Of a stretch of DNA of 64,000 nt, positions 42,513 through 51,832 are shown piece by piece (position 1 is the stretch's first letter; each line of letters begins with the position of its first letter). Position numbers and translations under genes: made by a program. The notes below the pieces were generated by a model. It searched no databases. It saw nothing but the letters and a program-made list of their open reading frames with translations, and was not told the DNA's origin. The stretch is from Anammoximicrobium sp964645045 (lineage in GTDB: Bacteria > Planctomycetota > Planctomycetia > Pirellulales > Pirellulaceae), in assembly GCA_964645045.1 (NCBI GenBank), contig CAZXYZ010000013.1:62001-126000 (forward strand). Direction: 5' to 3'.

Positions 42513-44213
42513 TTACACGACCAGTCTCCGATGAAACAAACACCATTCGACAAACAACAGCACGACGGCCAGGCCGGCCAGCAGCATCCACAGCGGCTGC
42601 TCGCGAGTCGGCGCCGGCGATGGGACGTCTCGCGAGGCCACGTCGGCGCCGGCGCGGATATCACTTTCCACCTGGTTGACGATATTCACCGGCTCGTCGC
42701 GCCCGAGCGTCGAGACCGGTTCGTCGGAGCCGGCAGCCAGCGTTATGCTGTCCGCCGTACCGGTCAGCCAGCGCACGGCTTGCTCGATCAGCCGCGGAAA
42801 ATCGCTGCGCAGGGCCAAGTCGCTCTTGTCTTTCCGCAGGTCCACGTGCAGCACGAGCACCGGTCCGGCCGGCCGCTGGATAAGGCTGCACAGCGGGTCG
42901 CCGGAACTCGCTTCGACAAGCGTCTCCGCCGGTTGCTTGAACTGCAATTTCACCGCCTCTTCCACGACGACATCTTCGAACCGCACGCCCGCCAGCAACG
43001 GCAAATCCCGCCGCACGGACTGGACGGCACACTGGCCCTCTGGCACCGTTCCTGCCGTGTCCCAAAGGTCGCACGGACCTTGCGGCGCAATCACCAGCAG
43101 AGGGCAGTCCGGCAACGTAGGGGGAACTTGGCCGTGAAAAACGACCACCGTATTCGGCGGCAACGCTGCCGGCACTTGCTCGGCGACCTGCAAGTCGATA
43201 CCCGTGAGGCTTTTCAAGGCCGTTCGAACCGCATCTGCGCCCGCCGACGGCTGGGCCGAAACCAAGCACACACCGGGCCGGCGGCTGCTGGCGACCTGCA
43301 CGCGGGCCTGATTGTCCGCGGCCAAGTCATCGGCGGCGGTTAGTTGCGCCGACAGGACACCGTTGGCCTCGACGGGCACGGACAACGTGGTCTGCGCGAC
43401 GGCGCCGGCGGCCAATTCGACGGCGATGGTCTGCGGCTTGCCGCCTGCGATCGCGATGTTCAGCGGGACCTTTGCCGGCGCGTCCGAATGGTTCGCCGTT
43501 TCGACCATGACCCATTGCTGTTTCGGATCCTGCAGGCTGGGACGCACGGCCAAGTGGGTGACGCCCAGATTGCGGCCGCCGCTGCCGAAACGTCTTACAT
43601 AAACCTGCTCGTCCTTGGCCAGGATTTCGGCTTGCGGAAAGCAACCGTCGGTCAGCAGGACGATCTGCGGATTAGGCTGGCCGTCCAAGACCCGCCGCGC
43701 CCGTACGACGGCCTCCGGCATCCGTGTGCTGCCGTCGGTTGGCGAAATCCCGTCGATGGCGGCTTCCAGGGCCTGCGGCTCGCCCGTCATGCGGCACTCG
43801 ATCCGCACCAGACTGCCGGCGCTGAGGACCGCCATCCGTTCGCCCGGTTGCAGGCCCTGTACGATGCGTTTGGCTTCGGCCCGGGCGGCGGCAAACCGCG
43901 AAGGTTTGACGTCCGTGGCCGACATACTGGCGGATACATCGAGGACCAGCACCAGCGTGCGGCGTCCGGCAACCGCCGCTTTCCAATACGGCTCCGATAA
44001 CGCGGCGACCAGCAGCAGGAGGATCGCGATTTGGGCGGTCAAAGACAGCCAGAATCGCAGCCGGAACCAAACCGGCCGCCGGGCCAGAGCGCGTTCCCAC
44101 AACCAGTACGTGGCGACCTCGTGCCGGCCCCTGGTAAAGTTCCAGAGATACAGCACCGCGACCACGGCGGCCAAGCCGGCCCAGGACCACGCTGCTGGAT
44201 GAAAGAACCCCAT
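42513..44213 (-). CDS. BatA-type VWA membrane protein
   Basis: A 566-residue protein with the BatA/N-terminal double-helix layout: FHPAAWSWAGLAAVVAVLYL at the start, a second helix near residue 60 (LTAQIAILLLLVAALSEPYW), then the VWA domain LVLVLDVSASMSATDVKPSR with a full MIDAS (DVSAS), and VLLTDGCFP. A beta-sandwich region follows, and the last helix is MLLAGLAVVLLFVEWCLFHR at the C-terminus. It lies between the DUF58 and the larger VWA gene, all on the minus strand. BatA-like proteins are linked to aerotolerance in Bacteroides; a general periplasmic chaperone role is suspected. Confidence 0.88.
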   Translation of the reverse strand: MGFFHPAAWSWAGLAAVVAVLYLWNFTRGRHEVATYWLWERALARRPVWFRLRFWLSLTAQIAILLLLVAALSEPYWKAAVAGRRTLVLVLDVSASMSATDVKPSRFAAARAEAKRIVQGLQPGERMAVLSAGSLVRIECRMTGEPQALEAAIDGISPTDGSTRMPEAVVRARRVLDGQPNPQIVLLTDGCFPQAEILAKDEQVYVRRFGSGGRNLGVTHLAVRPSLQDPKQQWVMVETANHSDAPAKVPLNIAIAGGKPQTIAVELAAGAVAQTTLSVPVEANGVLSAQLTAADDLAADNQARVQVASSRRPGVCLVSAQPSAGADAVRTALKSLTGIDLQVAEQVPAALPPNTVVVFHGQVPPTLPDCPLLVIAPQGPCDLWDTAGTVPEGQCAVQSVRRDLPLLAGVRFEDVVVEEAVKLQFKQPAETLVEASSGDPLCSLIQRPAGPVLVLHVDLRKDKSDLALRSDFPRLIEQAVRWLTGTADSITLAAGSDEPVSTLGRDEPVNIVNQVESDIRAGADVASRDVPSPAPTREQPLWMLLAGLAVVLLFVEWCLFHRRLVV

Positions 44214-44269
44214 GTTAGCTTGTCAGTTGTCAGTTGCCTGTTGTTAGTTGCTCTTGGGCTGTGATTCTG

Positions 44270-45157
44270 TCACGTCGCGTACATGCGACTGGTCGCCGTC
44301 CGGATCACGCGCAACACCGATTCGTGAACCGGCGTGCCCGTCGTTGTCTGCAGGATTCCGATGGACCGCCGAGCGCAATAACCGCGGCACGACGCGATAA
44401 ATTCCTCGAAGACGCGCCGATAGTGTACCAGGTCGATGTCTTCCAAGTAGGTGCGGCGCGATCGTCCGGTGGCGACGTCGACCAGCATCACGCCGCCGGA
44501 CAGCGGCGGATCGATCTCGCGCTCGTCGACCACCTGCAGCAAGTACGGCGGAAATCCGCGTTTGGCGAGCAAGTCGATCGCCGGTTCAAAGCCGGCCGGG
44601 TCGAACAAGTCGCTGATCACGACCGTCGTGCCGCGTTGCGGGCGGTGCTGGACGAACGCCTCGGCGGCTGGTTGGAGCTTGGCCGGCGCGGCGACCGTCT
44701 GCAGTCCGTCCAGGAATCGGTACAGCCGGAAAGCGTACTGGCGGCCGCGAACGGGCGGCAACTCCGCCACGATGCGATCGGCCACCGCGACGACACCGAC
44801 CCGATCCAGGTTGGCCAGGGCCAAGTACCCCAGCGTGCCGGCCAAACGGCGGGCGACGTCGAACTTGGGCGGCGACCCCAGTTTCATGCCGGCCGAGCAA
44901 TCGACCAGCAGATAGACCACGCGGTCTTCGCTGCCGCGGTACTGACGGGTGAGCAGTTCGTCGTGCCGTGCGCAGATCTGCCAGTCGATGTAGCGGAACT
45001 CGTCGCCGCAGGTATAGTCCGAATGTCCCACGAACTCGCTGCCGCCCGCCCAGCGCCGGTCCAGACGCCGGCCCAGGAACCGGCTGCCCCAGCTTCGCCG
45101 GGCCGTCTGGTCCAGGTACTCGCAGCGTTGGCGGAACTCGGAGTCGAAGAGGGTCAT
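44270..45157 (-). CDS. DUF58 domain protein of the MoxR operon
   Basis: A 295-residue cytoplasmic protein. SDYTCGDEFRYIDWQICARH is the DUF58 signature (GDxxRxIDW), followed by VVYLLVDCSAGMKLGSPP, a VWA-like fold with a weakened MIDAS (D-C-S-A-G). There are no membrane helices. DUF58 proteins are the fixed partners of MoxR ATPases (next gene upstream) and membrane VWA proteins (next gene downstream). ATG 45157 is preferred; an upstream TTG at 45196 would overlap the long inverted repeat. Confidence 0.9.
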   Translation of the reverse strand: MTLFDSEFRQRCEYLDQTARRSWGSRFLGRRLDRRWAGGSEFVGHSDYTCGDEFRYIDWQICARHDELLTRQYRGSEDRVVYLLVDCSAGMKLGSPPKFDVARRLAGTLGYLALANLDRVGVVAVADRIVAELPPVRGRQYAFRLYRFLDGLQTVAAPAKLQPAAEAFVQHRPQRGTTVVISDLFDPAGFEPAIDLLAKRGFPPYLLQVVDEREIDPPLSGGVMLVDVATGRSRRTYLEDIDLVHYRRVFEEFIASCRGYCARRSIGILQTTTGTPVHESVLRVIRTATSRMYAT

Positions 45158-45200
45158 GGGGAGGTTCGCGTCTTTGGGCGATTTTGGGCCTGCCAAGCGG

Positions 45201-45291
45201 GCTCAGACGTACAGAATTCAATTTTGCCGGTAATAGTTTTTCCAGATGGCAAACGCTTTGCCCGGCAAAATTGAATTCTGTACGTCTGAGC
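45201..45291. repeat. 91-bp inverted repeat with perfect 30-base arms, family F
   Basis: The left arm begins GCTCAGACGTACAGAATTCA and the right arm, 45262-45291, is its exact 30-base reverse complement; the loop is 31 bases. It is AT-rich relative to its surroundings and lies inside the MoxR operon between the ATPase gene and the DUF58 gene. Such a strong hairpin would lower read-through and so adjust the ratio of MoxR to the downstream proteins. Confidence 0.9.
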
Positions 45292-45295
45292 CCTT

Positions 45296-46282
45296 TTAAG
45301 TCACGGCCCGCAGGATTTCGGTGACAATGCCATCGATGCCCGCCTCTTGTGCGTGGCCTTCAAAGCTTAACGTGATTCGATGCCGCAGCGCGGGCAGGGC
45401 GACACGCTGCACGTCGTCGCGGGAAATCTGCGTGCGTCCAGCAACGGCTGCCAGGACTTTGGCGCTCAGGATCATCGCCTGGCCGGCGCGGGGACTGGCC
45501 CCGCGCAGGACAAACCGCCGCGTGGATTCCGGAGCCGTGTCCTGGCCGGGGTGAGTCGCGGTCACCAGACGTGCGACGTACCCGAGCACGTCCGGCGGCA
45601 CGGTCACACTGCGCGCCAATTGCGACATGGCCACAATCCGCTTGGCGTCCACGATGCGCTTGACGGATTTCACCTGCGCTTCCGTCCCCCGCTGCAACAC
45701 CGTTTCCAACTCGTCGCCAGTCGGCGTCGGCAGCGTCAACTTGAAGAAGAACCGGTCCAACTGGGTTTCCGGCACCGGGAACGTGCCCTCGATGTCGCTC
45801 AGGCTCTGCGTGGCCAAGGTAAAGAACGGAGCGGGCAATTCGTAGGTCTCGTTGGCGACGGTCAACGACCGCTCTTCCAACGCTTCGAACAACGCCGCCT
45901 GCGTCTTGGGCGTAGCTCGATTGATTTCGTCGGCCAGCAGCAGATTGGTGAAGATGGGGCCCTGCTGGAACTCGAACCGCCGCCGGCCTTGGGACTCCAT
46001 CACCACGTAGGTCCCGATCACGTCGGCCGGCATCAGGTCGGACGTGAACTGGATCCGGCGGTACTTGACGTCCAGCAACTGGGCCAGCGTGCGTCCCAGC
46101 AGCGTCTTGCCGACTCCCGGCGGTCCGTCCAGCAACACGTGCCCGCCGGCCACCATTGCAGCCAGCGTCAACTCGATCGCCTCGGCGTGGCCGACCAGGA
46201 CCTCGGCCAGCGCTTGCCGCAGGGCGGCAAAGTCGGTGGCAAACTGGCTTAGTTCCCGTTTCAGATCCGGTTCGTCACTCAT
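45296..46282 (-). CDS. MoxR-family AAA+ ATPase
   Basis: A 328-residue AAA+ ATPase. Walker A is GGHVLLDGPPGVGKTLLGRT (about residues 46-65), Walker B is TNLLLADEINRATPKTQAAL, and sensor 1 (FTLATQSLSDIEGTFPVPET) and sensor 2 (SPRAGQAMI) are in place. MoxR proteins act as chaperones with VWA partners to assemble or activate other proteins, as in methanol dehydrogenase maturation. It is the first gene of the minus-strand operon MoxR - DUF58 - BatA-like - VWA. Confidence 0.96.
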   Translation of the reverse strand: MSDEPDLKRELSQFATDFAALRQALAEVLVGHAEAIELTLAAMVAGGHVLLDGPPGVGKTLLGRTLAQLLDVKYRRIQFTSDLMPADVIGTYVVMESQGRRRFEFQQGPIFTNLLLADEINRATPKTQAALFEALEERSLTVANETYELPAPFFTLATQSLSDIEGTFPVPETQLDRFFFKLTLPTPTGDELETVLQRGTEAQVKSVKRIVDAKRIVAMSQLARSVTVPPDVLGYVARLVTATHPGQDTAPESTRRFVLRGASPRAGQAMILSAKVLAAVAGRTQISRDDVQRVALPALRHRITLSFEGHAQEAGIDGIVTEILRAVT

Positions 46283-46410
46283 CGAACGGCTCGCTTGTGC
46301 AGTTGGTAGTAAGTGATTTTAAGTTATACGCCGAGCGGCAGAAAATGGTAGACCGCACACGCCGTGTGCGGGTTCGGCAGACGGCGAGGCTGTGTTTCTT
46401 CATTCCACCC

Positions 46411-46486
46411 GTTGGAGTTCACGCTTTAGCGTGTCCTGGGACGGATCGTCCCGTCCGTCCGGACAACCTAAAGGCTGAACTCCAAC
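46411..46486. repeat. Inverted repeat, family A copy 2
   Basis: The left arm GTTGGAGTTCACGCTTTAGC and the right arm ending CTAAAGGCTGAACTCCAAC pair imperfectly around a loop with GGACGGATCGTCCCGTCC, which itself folds. It lies upstream of moxR, between it and the HEAT-repeat gene. Confidence 0.85.
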
Positions 46487-46532
46487 AAAACAAATCACAG
46501 CCTCGGAACGTGCCGCCTACTCTTCGACTATT

Positions 46533-47897
46533 TCACTTTTCGACTTTTTGACTTTCTGAACTCTCCCCCTGCTGCTGCAGGGCCTCGAACGCGAATCGGC
46601 GAATGGCCAGATCCTGGTCGCGCAGGGCACTGCGCAGCTGCGGCGCGGCAGCTTTTCCCTCCGAGCCCAACGCAAACTTGGCGAACGCTCGATACGCCGC
46701 GCGGCGGACCTGCGGGTCCGCGTGTTTCATCAGCTCCATCAACGGCGGGATCAGCTTGGCCTTGATCATTCCCATCCCTGGGTTCACGGGCGAAGCGTTG
46801 GGCAGGTAGTTCTCCAGTTGCGTCAGGGTTTCGACCGCCACAGGACGAACGGCCGCGTCGCCGCCGGTCAAAACCGGCAGTACGAACGGCGCAGCCAACA
46901 GGCCCATTTGAGCCAACGACCGCCGGGCGGTCTGCCGCACTTCGGCGTCGGGATGGGCGAGCAACCGAACCAGGGCCGGCGCGGCCAGCCTGACCACGGG
47001 GCGGGTCGCCGCAGCCAGTTGCTGAGCGTCCATCAGCGGATGATAGAAAACGCGCGGCCGCAATTCGTCCAGGAATTGTCCCAAGACGTAGGCGGCTGCC
47101 GCCGGCGACTGGAAACCGCCGTCCGACAAACGCTGGGCAACCGGTTCCAACTGGTCCGCGCCCAGCGGAACCAAAGCGGACGCAGCGGCGCGACGCACGT
47201 CCGGATCCGGGTGGTTCAGAGCCTCGATCAAGTCCGGTGCAGCCGCTTTCGCGCCGGCTCCGATTTCCGCCACGGCCAGCACAGCCGCGAAGGCCGTTTC
47301 CGATTCGTTCCGCTTCAGCGCAGCCCGGAGAGCGGGAACGGCCTGCGGGTGTTGCGAGATCCTCCACAGCGCCAGCGCGGCTTGCACGCGATACAGCGGG
47401 TCTTCATTCTGCAGCGCCTTTTCGAGCATCGGCACGGCCCCAGCGGCCGCGGGCCCAAACCGCCCCAACGCGCGAGCCGCCAAGCGGCGAAACGGCGCCA
47501 GCGGCTTATAGTTGATGTGCTCCGGCGGCAGATCGGCCTCGGCTACGATCGCGGGAACCACCGTCTCCGGCTCCAGCCCGATTCGGCCCAACGCGTCGAC
47601 GGCGAACTGACGCACCTCCGTCGACGGCGACTGCAGAGCCTGGACCAGCAACGGTACCGCGGCCTTGGCATCCGCTCCGAAACGGCCCAGCGCCTGTGCC
47701 GCCCGGCGGCACTGCTCCTTGTCTGCGTCGGAGTCCTTGCCCACGTGCCGGGCGAGCAAGTCCTGCCAGTGCCCTAGCGGCTGATCGGCGTACACGGGCG
47801 ACGCCGCCCCCATCTGCGCGTGGGCCGACGCTGCACTAAGGCTGAACGCTATCAGCACGACTGCCGGACCGGCAATGGAGACACGGCACAAATCCAT
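46533..47897 (-). CDS. Exported HEAT-repeat protein
   Basis: A 454-residue protein with a signal peptide (GPAVVLIAFSLSAASAHAQ) and then about ten HEAT repeats of 30-40 residues. Repeats show the pattern PLLVQALQSPSTEVRQFAVD, ALGRIG, with later copies DLIEALNHPDPDVRRAAASA, ALVRLLAHPDAEVRQTARRS and PLMELMKHADPQVRRAAYRA. HEAT arrays form curved scaffolds for protein binding; planctomycetes export many. The gene lies 250 bases upstream of moxR on the same strand, separated by a family A palindrome. Confidence 0.9.
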   Translation of the reverse strand: MDLCRVSIAGPAVVLIAFSLSAASAHAQMGAASPVYADQPLGHWQDLLARHVGKDSDADKEQCRRAAQALGRFGADAKAAVPLLVQALQSPSTEVRQFAVDALGRIGLEPETVVPAIVAEADLPPEHINYKPLAPFRRLAARALGRFGPAAAGAVPMLEKALQNEDPLYRVQAALALWRISQHPQAVPALRAALKRNESETAFAAVLAVAEIGAGAKAAAPDLIEALNHPDPDVRRAAASALVPLGADQLEPVAQRLSDGGFQSPAAAAYVLGQFLDELRPRVFYHPLMDAQQLAAATRPVVRLAAPALVRLLAHPDAEVRQTARRSLAQMGLLAAPFVLPVLTGGDAAVRPVAVETLTQLENYLPNASPVNPGMGMIKAKLIPPLMELMKHADPQVRRAAYRAFAKFALGSEGKAAAPQLRSALRDQDLAIRRFAFEALQQQGESSESQKVEK

Positions 47898-47906
47898 GGT
47901 TGCCCT

Positions 47907-48026
47907 TTGGAGTGCGGCGACTTGTCGCCGCTTTTCGCGGGAGACGGACGCCCCGTTGGAGTCCAGGCTTTAGCCTGTTTTTCACGGGTTTTCAACCCGC
48001 TCCGCAGCCTAAAGGCTGTACTCCAG
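47907..48026. repeat. Two adjacent repeats: family E hairpin and family A copy 3
   Basis: The 30-base family E hairpin (47907-47936, TTTGGAGTGCGGCGACTTGT then CGCCGCTTTT) is the reverse complement of the unit at 42479-42508. It is followed by a family A element at 47955-48026, whose arms start GTTGGAGTCCAGGCTTTAGC and end GCCTAAAGGCTGTACTCCAG. They fill the gap between the HEAT gene and the isomerase gene. Confidence 0.85.
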
Positions 48027-48042
48027 CAGAGCCGCTCTGGCA

Positions 48043-48876
48043 CTACGCCTCGTCAACCAGCGGGCGCAGATGTTCGATGCTGCGGGCCGCTTGTTCGATG
48101 GTGCCGCATTCGACCGACATCACAATGTCCCGCGGACAGCGGCGGACGATGCTCACCACGCGCTGCCAATCGATCACGCCGTCGCCGCAGGCACAGCCGA
48201 CCGGCGTGCCGGTGACCTTGCCGCGTTCGGCATCCGAGTGCTCGACCGAGATATCCTTGGCGTGCAGATGCACCAAGCGATCGCAGACGCGTTCCAGCCA
48301 GGTATAAGGATCCTGCCCAGCCAGATAGGCGTTGCCGGTGTCCAAGTTGATGCCGATCGACGGCGACTTGACCAGGTTGTAGATCCGGTCCAGCCCATCG
48401 GGCGTCTTGGAATACTGGGCATGGCACTCCAGGCCGATCTTGATCCCCCGCGGCTCGGCCACAAAGGCGGCTTCCTGCAGCGTGTACTTGATCAGCATGT
48501 GGTCTTCTTCCACGGTCGTCCACTTGGCCTTGATTCCTTCGTCCGTGTTCACGACCGGCGCGCCGCATTCGGCCGCGTGGCGGATGGCCAGCTTCAGGTA
48601 CTCGCCGTGTACCTCCGGGCGGCCCAGCGGCCCGTGGGCCTGCAGGCCCGACAGCTTGACGCCCGCCTTCTCGGCAACTCGGCGGATGCGGTACGGATCG
48701 TCAAACATCGAAACGGTATGAAAATAGCCCGCCTCGCTCATCAATTCGCGGCCGAAGTGGACCATCGGCTCGATGTACTTGTAGCCCAGTTCCGCCGCCT
48801 TATCGACCGCCCACTCGAACGGCTTGTCGTGATGCCGCACATATTCCATGTTCAGACCGACGAAAACTTTGGCCAT
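48043..48876 (-). CDS. Sugar phosphate isomerase/epimerase (xylose-isomerase-like TIM barrel)
   Basis: A 277-residue protein of the AP-endonuclease-2/xylose-isomerase-like TIM-barrel family. Metal-binding positions are visible as the Glu in GIKIGLECHAQYS, the Asp in IGINLDTGNAYL, the His in DRLVHLHAKDI and the Glu in IVMSVECGTI. No signal peptide. These enzymes shift keto and hydroxyl groups of sugars or act on hydroxypyruvate. AAGGAG about 10 bases before ATG 48876 supports the start. It follows a Gfo/Idh/MocA gene on the same strand, and the two are a frequent pair in inositol and sugar-acid pathways. Confidence 0.88.
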   Translation of the reverse strand: MAKVFVGLNMEYVRHHDKPFEWAVDKAAELGYKYIEPMVHFGRELMSEAGYFHTVSMFDDPYRIRRVAEKAGVKLSGLQAHGPLGRPEVHGEYLKLAIRHAAECGAPVVNTDEGIKAKWTTVEEDHMLIKYTLQEAAFVAEPRGIKIGLECHAQYSKTPDGLDRIYNLVKSPSIGINLDTGNAYLAGQDPYTWLERVCDRLVHLHAKDISVEHSDAERGKVTGTPVGCACGDGVIDWQRVVSIVRRCPRDIVMSVECGTIEQAARSIEHLRPLVDEA

Positions 48877-48986
48877 AGGTTCAGCTCCTTGCAGAGTGAG
48901 GGAAAACGGGGGCGGACGCGAAGTCCGTGCGCAATCGCGTCGCAAGAACGTCATCCTGAAGTCCGGCCGGGAGGATGTCAAGCAGG

Positions 48987-50240
48987 TCAGGCTTTCAGCC
49001 CGCTCAGATCCAGTTCCAACGTCTTGTTTTCCTTGATCAGTCCTTCCATCGTCAGGCAGCAGCCGCGGGTGGCGGCTTCGCGGCCCAGTGCGGCCGTCAG
49101 GGCGTCGTCTCCCGCCGGCTCCACCGTGGGATTATCGCACCGGCCCTCGACGATATTCTGGTAGAACGTGGCAATGTTGCGGATGGCGCCCTGGTCGTAC
49201 AGACTGACCACTTCGCCGCCGCCGTAATGCTTGGGACCGCCGCGAAGATAGGATTTGCCGCGATAGCTGACCAGCGCCGTGGCCTGGTCGCCGTAGGCGT
49301 TCAAATTCAGGGCCCACTCCAGCTGGTTGCGCAACGACTGGCAGCGGTGCGTCCACCGCAAACCGTCGTCGAACTCGTAGGTCACCAGGTAGACTTCGCG
49401 GTAGTCGTCCCGCGGGTTGGGCCGAGTACACAGCGCGCGGCCGATCGCGCTGGTCGGACGGCGGCCCACCAGCCACAGCACGGCGTTGATCGAGTGGACC
49501 GTGTTTTCGGTGATCACGTCGCCGGAGAGCGCAATCGTGCTCAGCCAACGGCCTTGCCGCAGCCGGTCCTCGACGGTCGTCACCGCCGGCTCGCCCCACG
49601 GCGGCGAGAACCCGACGCTGTCGACGTGCGCCAGCCGGCCCAGGCCGCCCTCGTGAACGCGTTTTACGACCTCGATGTTGACGGGGTCGGTAGGCAGTTG
49701 ATAATCCACCAGGTAGCACAGCTTCTTCTGCGTCGCCAGCCGGCCGGCGGCCTGGACGCGGAGCGCGCCGGGCACGTCGATCGCCACGGGCTTGGCGGCA
49801 TACACGTGGACGCCCGCCTCGATCGCCGCGTGGCCGTGTTCGGGGTGAAAGCGAGGCACGTTGACCACGACCGCCGCCTCGACGCCGCTGTCCAGCAGGC
49901 GTTGGTAGCCTTTCAAGCCGGAAAAACGCCGCGTCGGATCCACGCCGAACCGCGTGCCGGCCTGTTGCGACAGGTCGTCAAAATAGTCGGCCACGGCGTG
50001 CAGTTCATAGCCCCCATGCTTCTGGAACAGATCGGCCAGCCACGAGCCTCGCCCGCCGCAGCCGATCAGTCCGAGCTTGATCTTGCGCGCGGGTGGTGGG
50101 GGCGACGCCGCAGGTTGTTCGACAGCCCAGGCGGCTGCCGTCCCGGCCAGGGGCGGCGCGGCGGCCAAGATCGCGGACCGTTTAAGGAATTCGCGCCGGG
50201 TCGTGTCGTTGGGATTCAGTGTATCTATCGATGGCTGCAT
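48987..50240 (-). CDS. Gfo/Idh/MocA-family oxidoreductase with Tat leader
   Basis: A 417-residue protein, start at 50240 with AGGAG six bases upstream. The leader TTRREFLKRSAILAAAPPLA carries twin arginines. The Rossmann part shows KIKLGLIGCGGRGSWLADLF and YELHAVADYF. The usual EKP motif reads AKPVAID here, with Ala for Glu but the Lys kept. The C-terminal domain includes WLSTIALSGDVITENTVHSI. Export with a bound nicotinamide cofactor is likely. It shares the strand and probably the transcript with the isomerase gene downstream. Confidence 0.9.
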   Translation of the reverse strand: MQPSIDTLNPNDTTRREFLKRSAILAAAPPLAGTAAAWAVEQPAASPPPPARKIKLGLIGCGGRGSWLADLFQKHGGYELHAVADYFDDLSQQAGTRFGVDPTRRFSGLKGYQRLLDSGVEAAVVVNVPRFHPEHGHAAIEAGVHVYAAKPVAIDVPGALRVQAAGRLATQKKLCYLVDYQLPTDPVNIEVVKRVHEGGLGRLAHVDSVGFSPPWGEPAVTTVEDRLRQGRWLSTIALSGDVITENTVHSINAVLWLVGRRPTSAIGRALCTRPNPRDDYREVYLVTYEFDDGLRWTHRCQSLRNQLEWALNLNAYGDQATALVSYRGKSYLRGGPKHYGGGEVVSLYDQGAIRNIATFYQNIVEGRCDNPTVEPAGDDALTAALGREAATRGCCLTMEGLIKENKTLELDLSGLKA

Positions 50241-50393
50241 GGCTGCTCCTCTCGATATGGGAAATGGGTTCACCCCGTAACTGCGTGAAAAGTGGAACGG
50301 ATTGCCAATCCGTCCTGCGCGTGTGTCTTCATCTGCCGCTCGCCTTGTCGGCGAAACCAGCGCGGAACCGACCGAGTCATGGTATCCGTATGC

Positions 50394-51593
50394 CTACGCG
50401 GTTGCCAGTATCCTTGCCCCGTCATCCGTCCGGCAGACGAAGGTGGCGGCTTGTTCGGCCAGTTGCGGCTGACGCTCGCGATACCGGCGCAAGACCGTTT
50501 CCGCGGCCTCGTCCGCGGCACCGGCAGCGACCAGTGCCAGGCAGCAGCCGCGAAAGCCCGCACCGCTGAACCGGGCCCCGTACACGCCATCAATGGAGGT
50601 CAGGATCTCGTACAAATCCACCAAGGGCGGGCACCCGCATTCATAGTTCCGGATCGAACTCTCGCCGGAAGCGGAGATCAGCCGGCCGAACTCGGCCAGT
50701 TCGCCGCGGCGCCAACAATCGACGCCCGTCCGGACGCGTTGCATTTCTGAAAAAAAGTGCGCGGCGCGGCGGGCCGGCGGACCATCCAGCAGATGGCCGC
50801 AACTGGCGTATTCGTCCGGTTCGATATTCCGCAAGACGGGCTCCGCATCCGGCCGGCCCAGCGCGCGCAGCAACGTCGCGGCGGCCGTGCGGCACTCGTC
50901 AACGCGGCGGTTGTAGTCGGTTCCGACCAGGGCCTGCTTCAGGCCGGAGGACGCGATCAGCACGGTCACCGGCTCGGACCAGCTCGGCGCCGGAATCAAT
51001 TCATGCTCTCGCGTGCGGCAATCGAGGTACGTCAACTGGTTGCGCCGGGACAGCAGGATCGCGGACTGGTCCAGGATGCCGTTTCGCAGGCCCAGGTACT
51101 CGTTTTCGATCGCCTGGTCCAGCAGGATGTTCTCCTGCCGGGTGACCGCCAGCGAGTTGACATCCTCCAACGCCAGCAGCAGGGCCACGCCGACCGCTGC
51201 GGAAGAACTGAGGCCTCCGCTGTCCAGTCGGCCCGCCGTCACCCCGTGAATCCCGCAATGAACCGAATGCCGTTGCTGCAGCGCGCGGACCGCTCCCCGG
51301 GCAAAATTGCCCCAGTCGCCGTCGCGGCGGTGGGGAACGTGCTCCAAAGCAAACGCGACGTCGCCCGGAAAGTCCAGGCTGCACAGCCGCACTTCGCCCG
51401 CGGCCGGAACGTAGGCCACGTGGACGGCGCGGTCGATGGCCATGGCCGTGACGAGGCCCAATTGATGATCGACGTGCGCCCCCAGCGGACAAATGCGGTA
51501 CGGCGACCGCACGACGCGCACGTCGGCCGCCGGCGCACCGTAGCGGTTGACCACCGCCTGGCGCAAGTGGTCGAGAAAGTTGGAGTCGGACAT
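50394..51593 (-). CDS. Galactokinase-like GHMP kinase
   Basis: A 399-residue protein of the GHMP kinase superfamily, galactokinase branch. Motif 1 reads RSPYRICPLGAHVDHQLGLV (usually GR.NLIGEH.DYN.G), with changes at the substrate-binding His/Asp positions. Motif 2 is RLDSGGLSSSAAVGVALLLA (phosphate-binding GLSSSAA), and motif 3 is GARFSGAGFRGCCLALV. Galactokinases phosphorylate galactose at C1 with ATP in the cytoplasm. The altered motif 1 (AHVDHQ) suggests a different sugar, as seen in arabinokinase-type relatives. It is divergent from the Gfo/Idh/MocA gene at 51833. Confidence 0.85.
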   Translation of the reverse strand: MSDSNFLDHLRQAVVNRYGAPAADVRVVRSPYRICPLGAHVDHQLGLVTAMAIDRAVHVAYVPAAGEVRLCSLDFPGDVAFALEHVPHRRDGDWGNFARGAVRALQQRHSVHCGIHGVTAGRLDSGGLSSSAAVGVALLLALEDVNSLAVTRQENILLDQAIENEYLGLRNGILDQSAILLSRRNQLTYLDCRTREHELIPAPSWSEPVTVLIASSGLKQALVGTDYNRRVDECRTAAATLLRALGRPDAEPVLRNIEPDEYASCGHLLDGPPARRAAHFFSEMQRVRTGVDCWRRGELAEFGRLISASGESSIRNYECGCPPLVDLYEILTSIDGVYGARFSGAGFRGCCLALVAAGAADEAAETVLRRYRERQPQLAEQAATFVCRTDDGARILATA

Positions 51594-51832
51594 GAGGCTT
51601 TTTCCGGCGAAAGATCGATGGAAGCGTACGGACCCCTTGCTGACACTCGAACCGCGCGGCGTTACGATGCATAGCATGTACTCGCGCGGGCGGCGCGACA
51701 ATGAGGCTTCCGTCGCTTACCTCCCAGGCGACAGGCGGCGGACACCTCTTGACCATGATTCGCCGCCCGGCGATCCCGCGCAAGCAACGGTCCTCGATAC
51801 GTGCCTTCCTCCCCCAACCCCAGGAGCCTTTC
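51594..51832. other. Divergent promoter region
   Basis: About 240 bases between the minus-strand galactokinase gene and the plus-strand Gfo/Idh/MocA gene. Both genes must have promoters here. I see no certain -35/-10 pair or operator, and the frame that covers it is an extension of the downstream gene without family signal. Confidence 0.4.

Noticed and set aside
39867..43343. A 1158-codon frame on the + strand
   Set aside because: It is antisense to the two VWA-type genes, is rich in Arg, Gly and Gln, and shows no family motif. It is a by-product of high GC.
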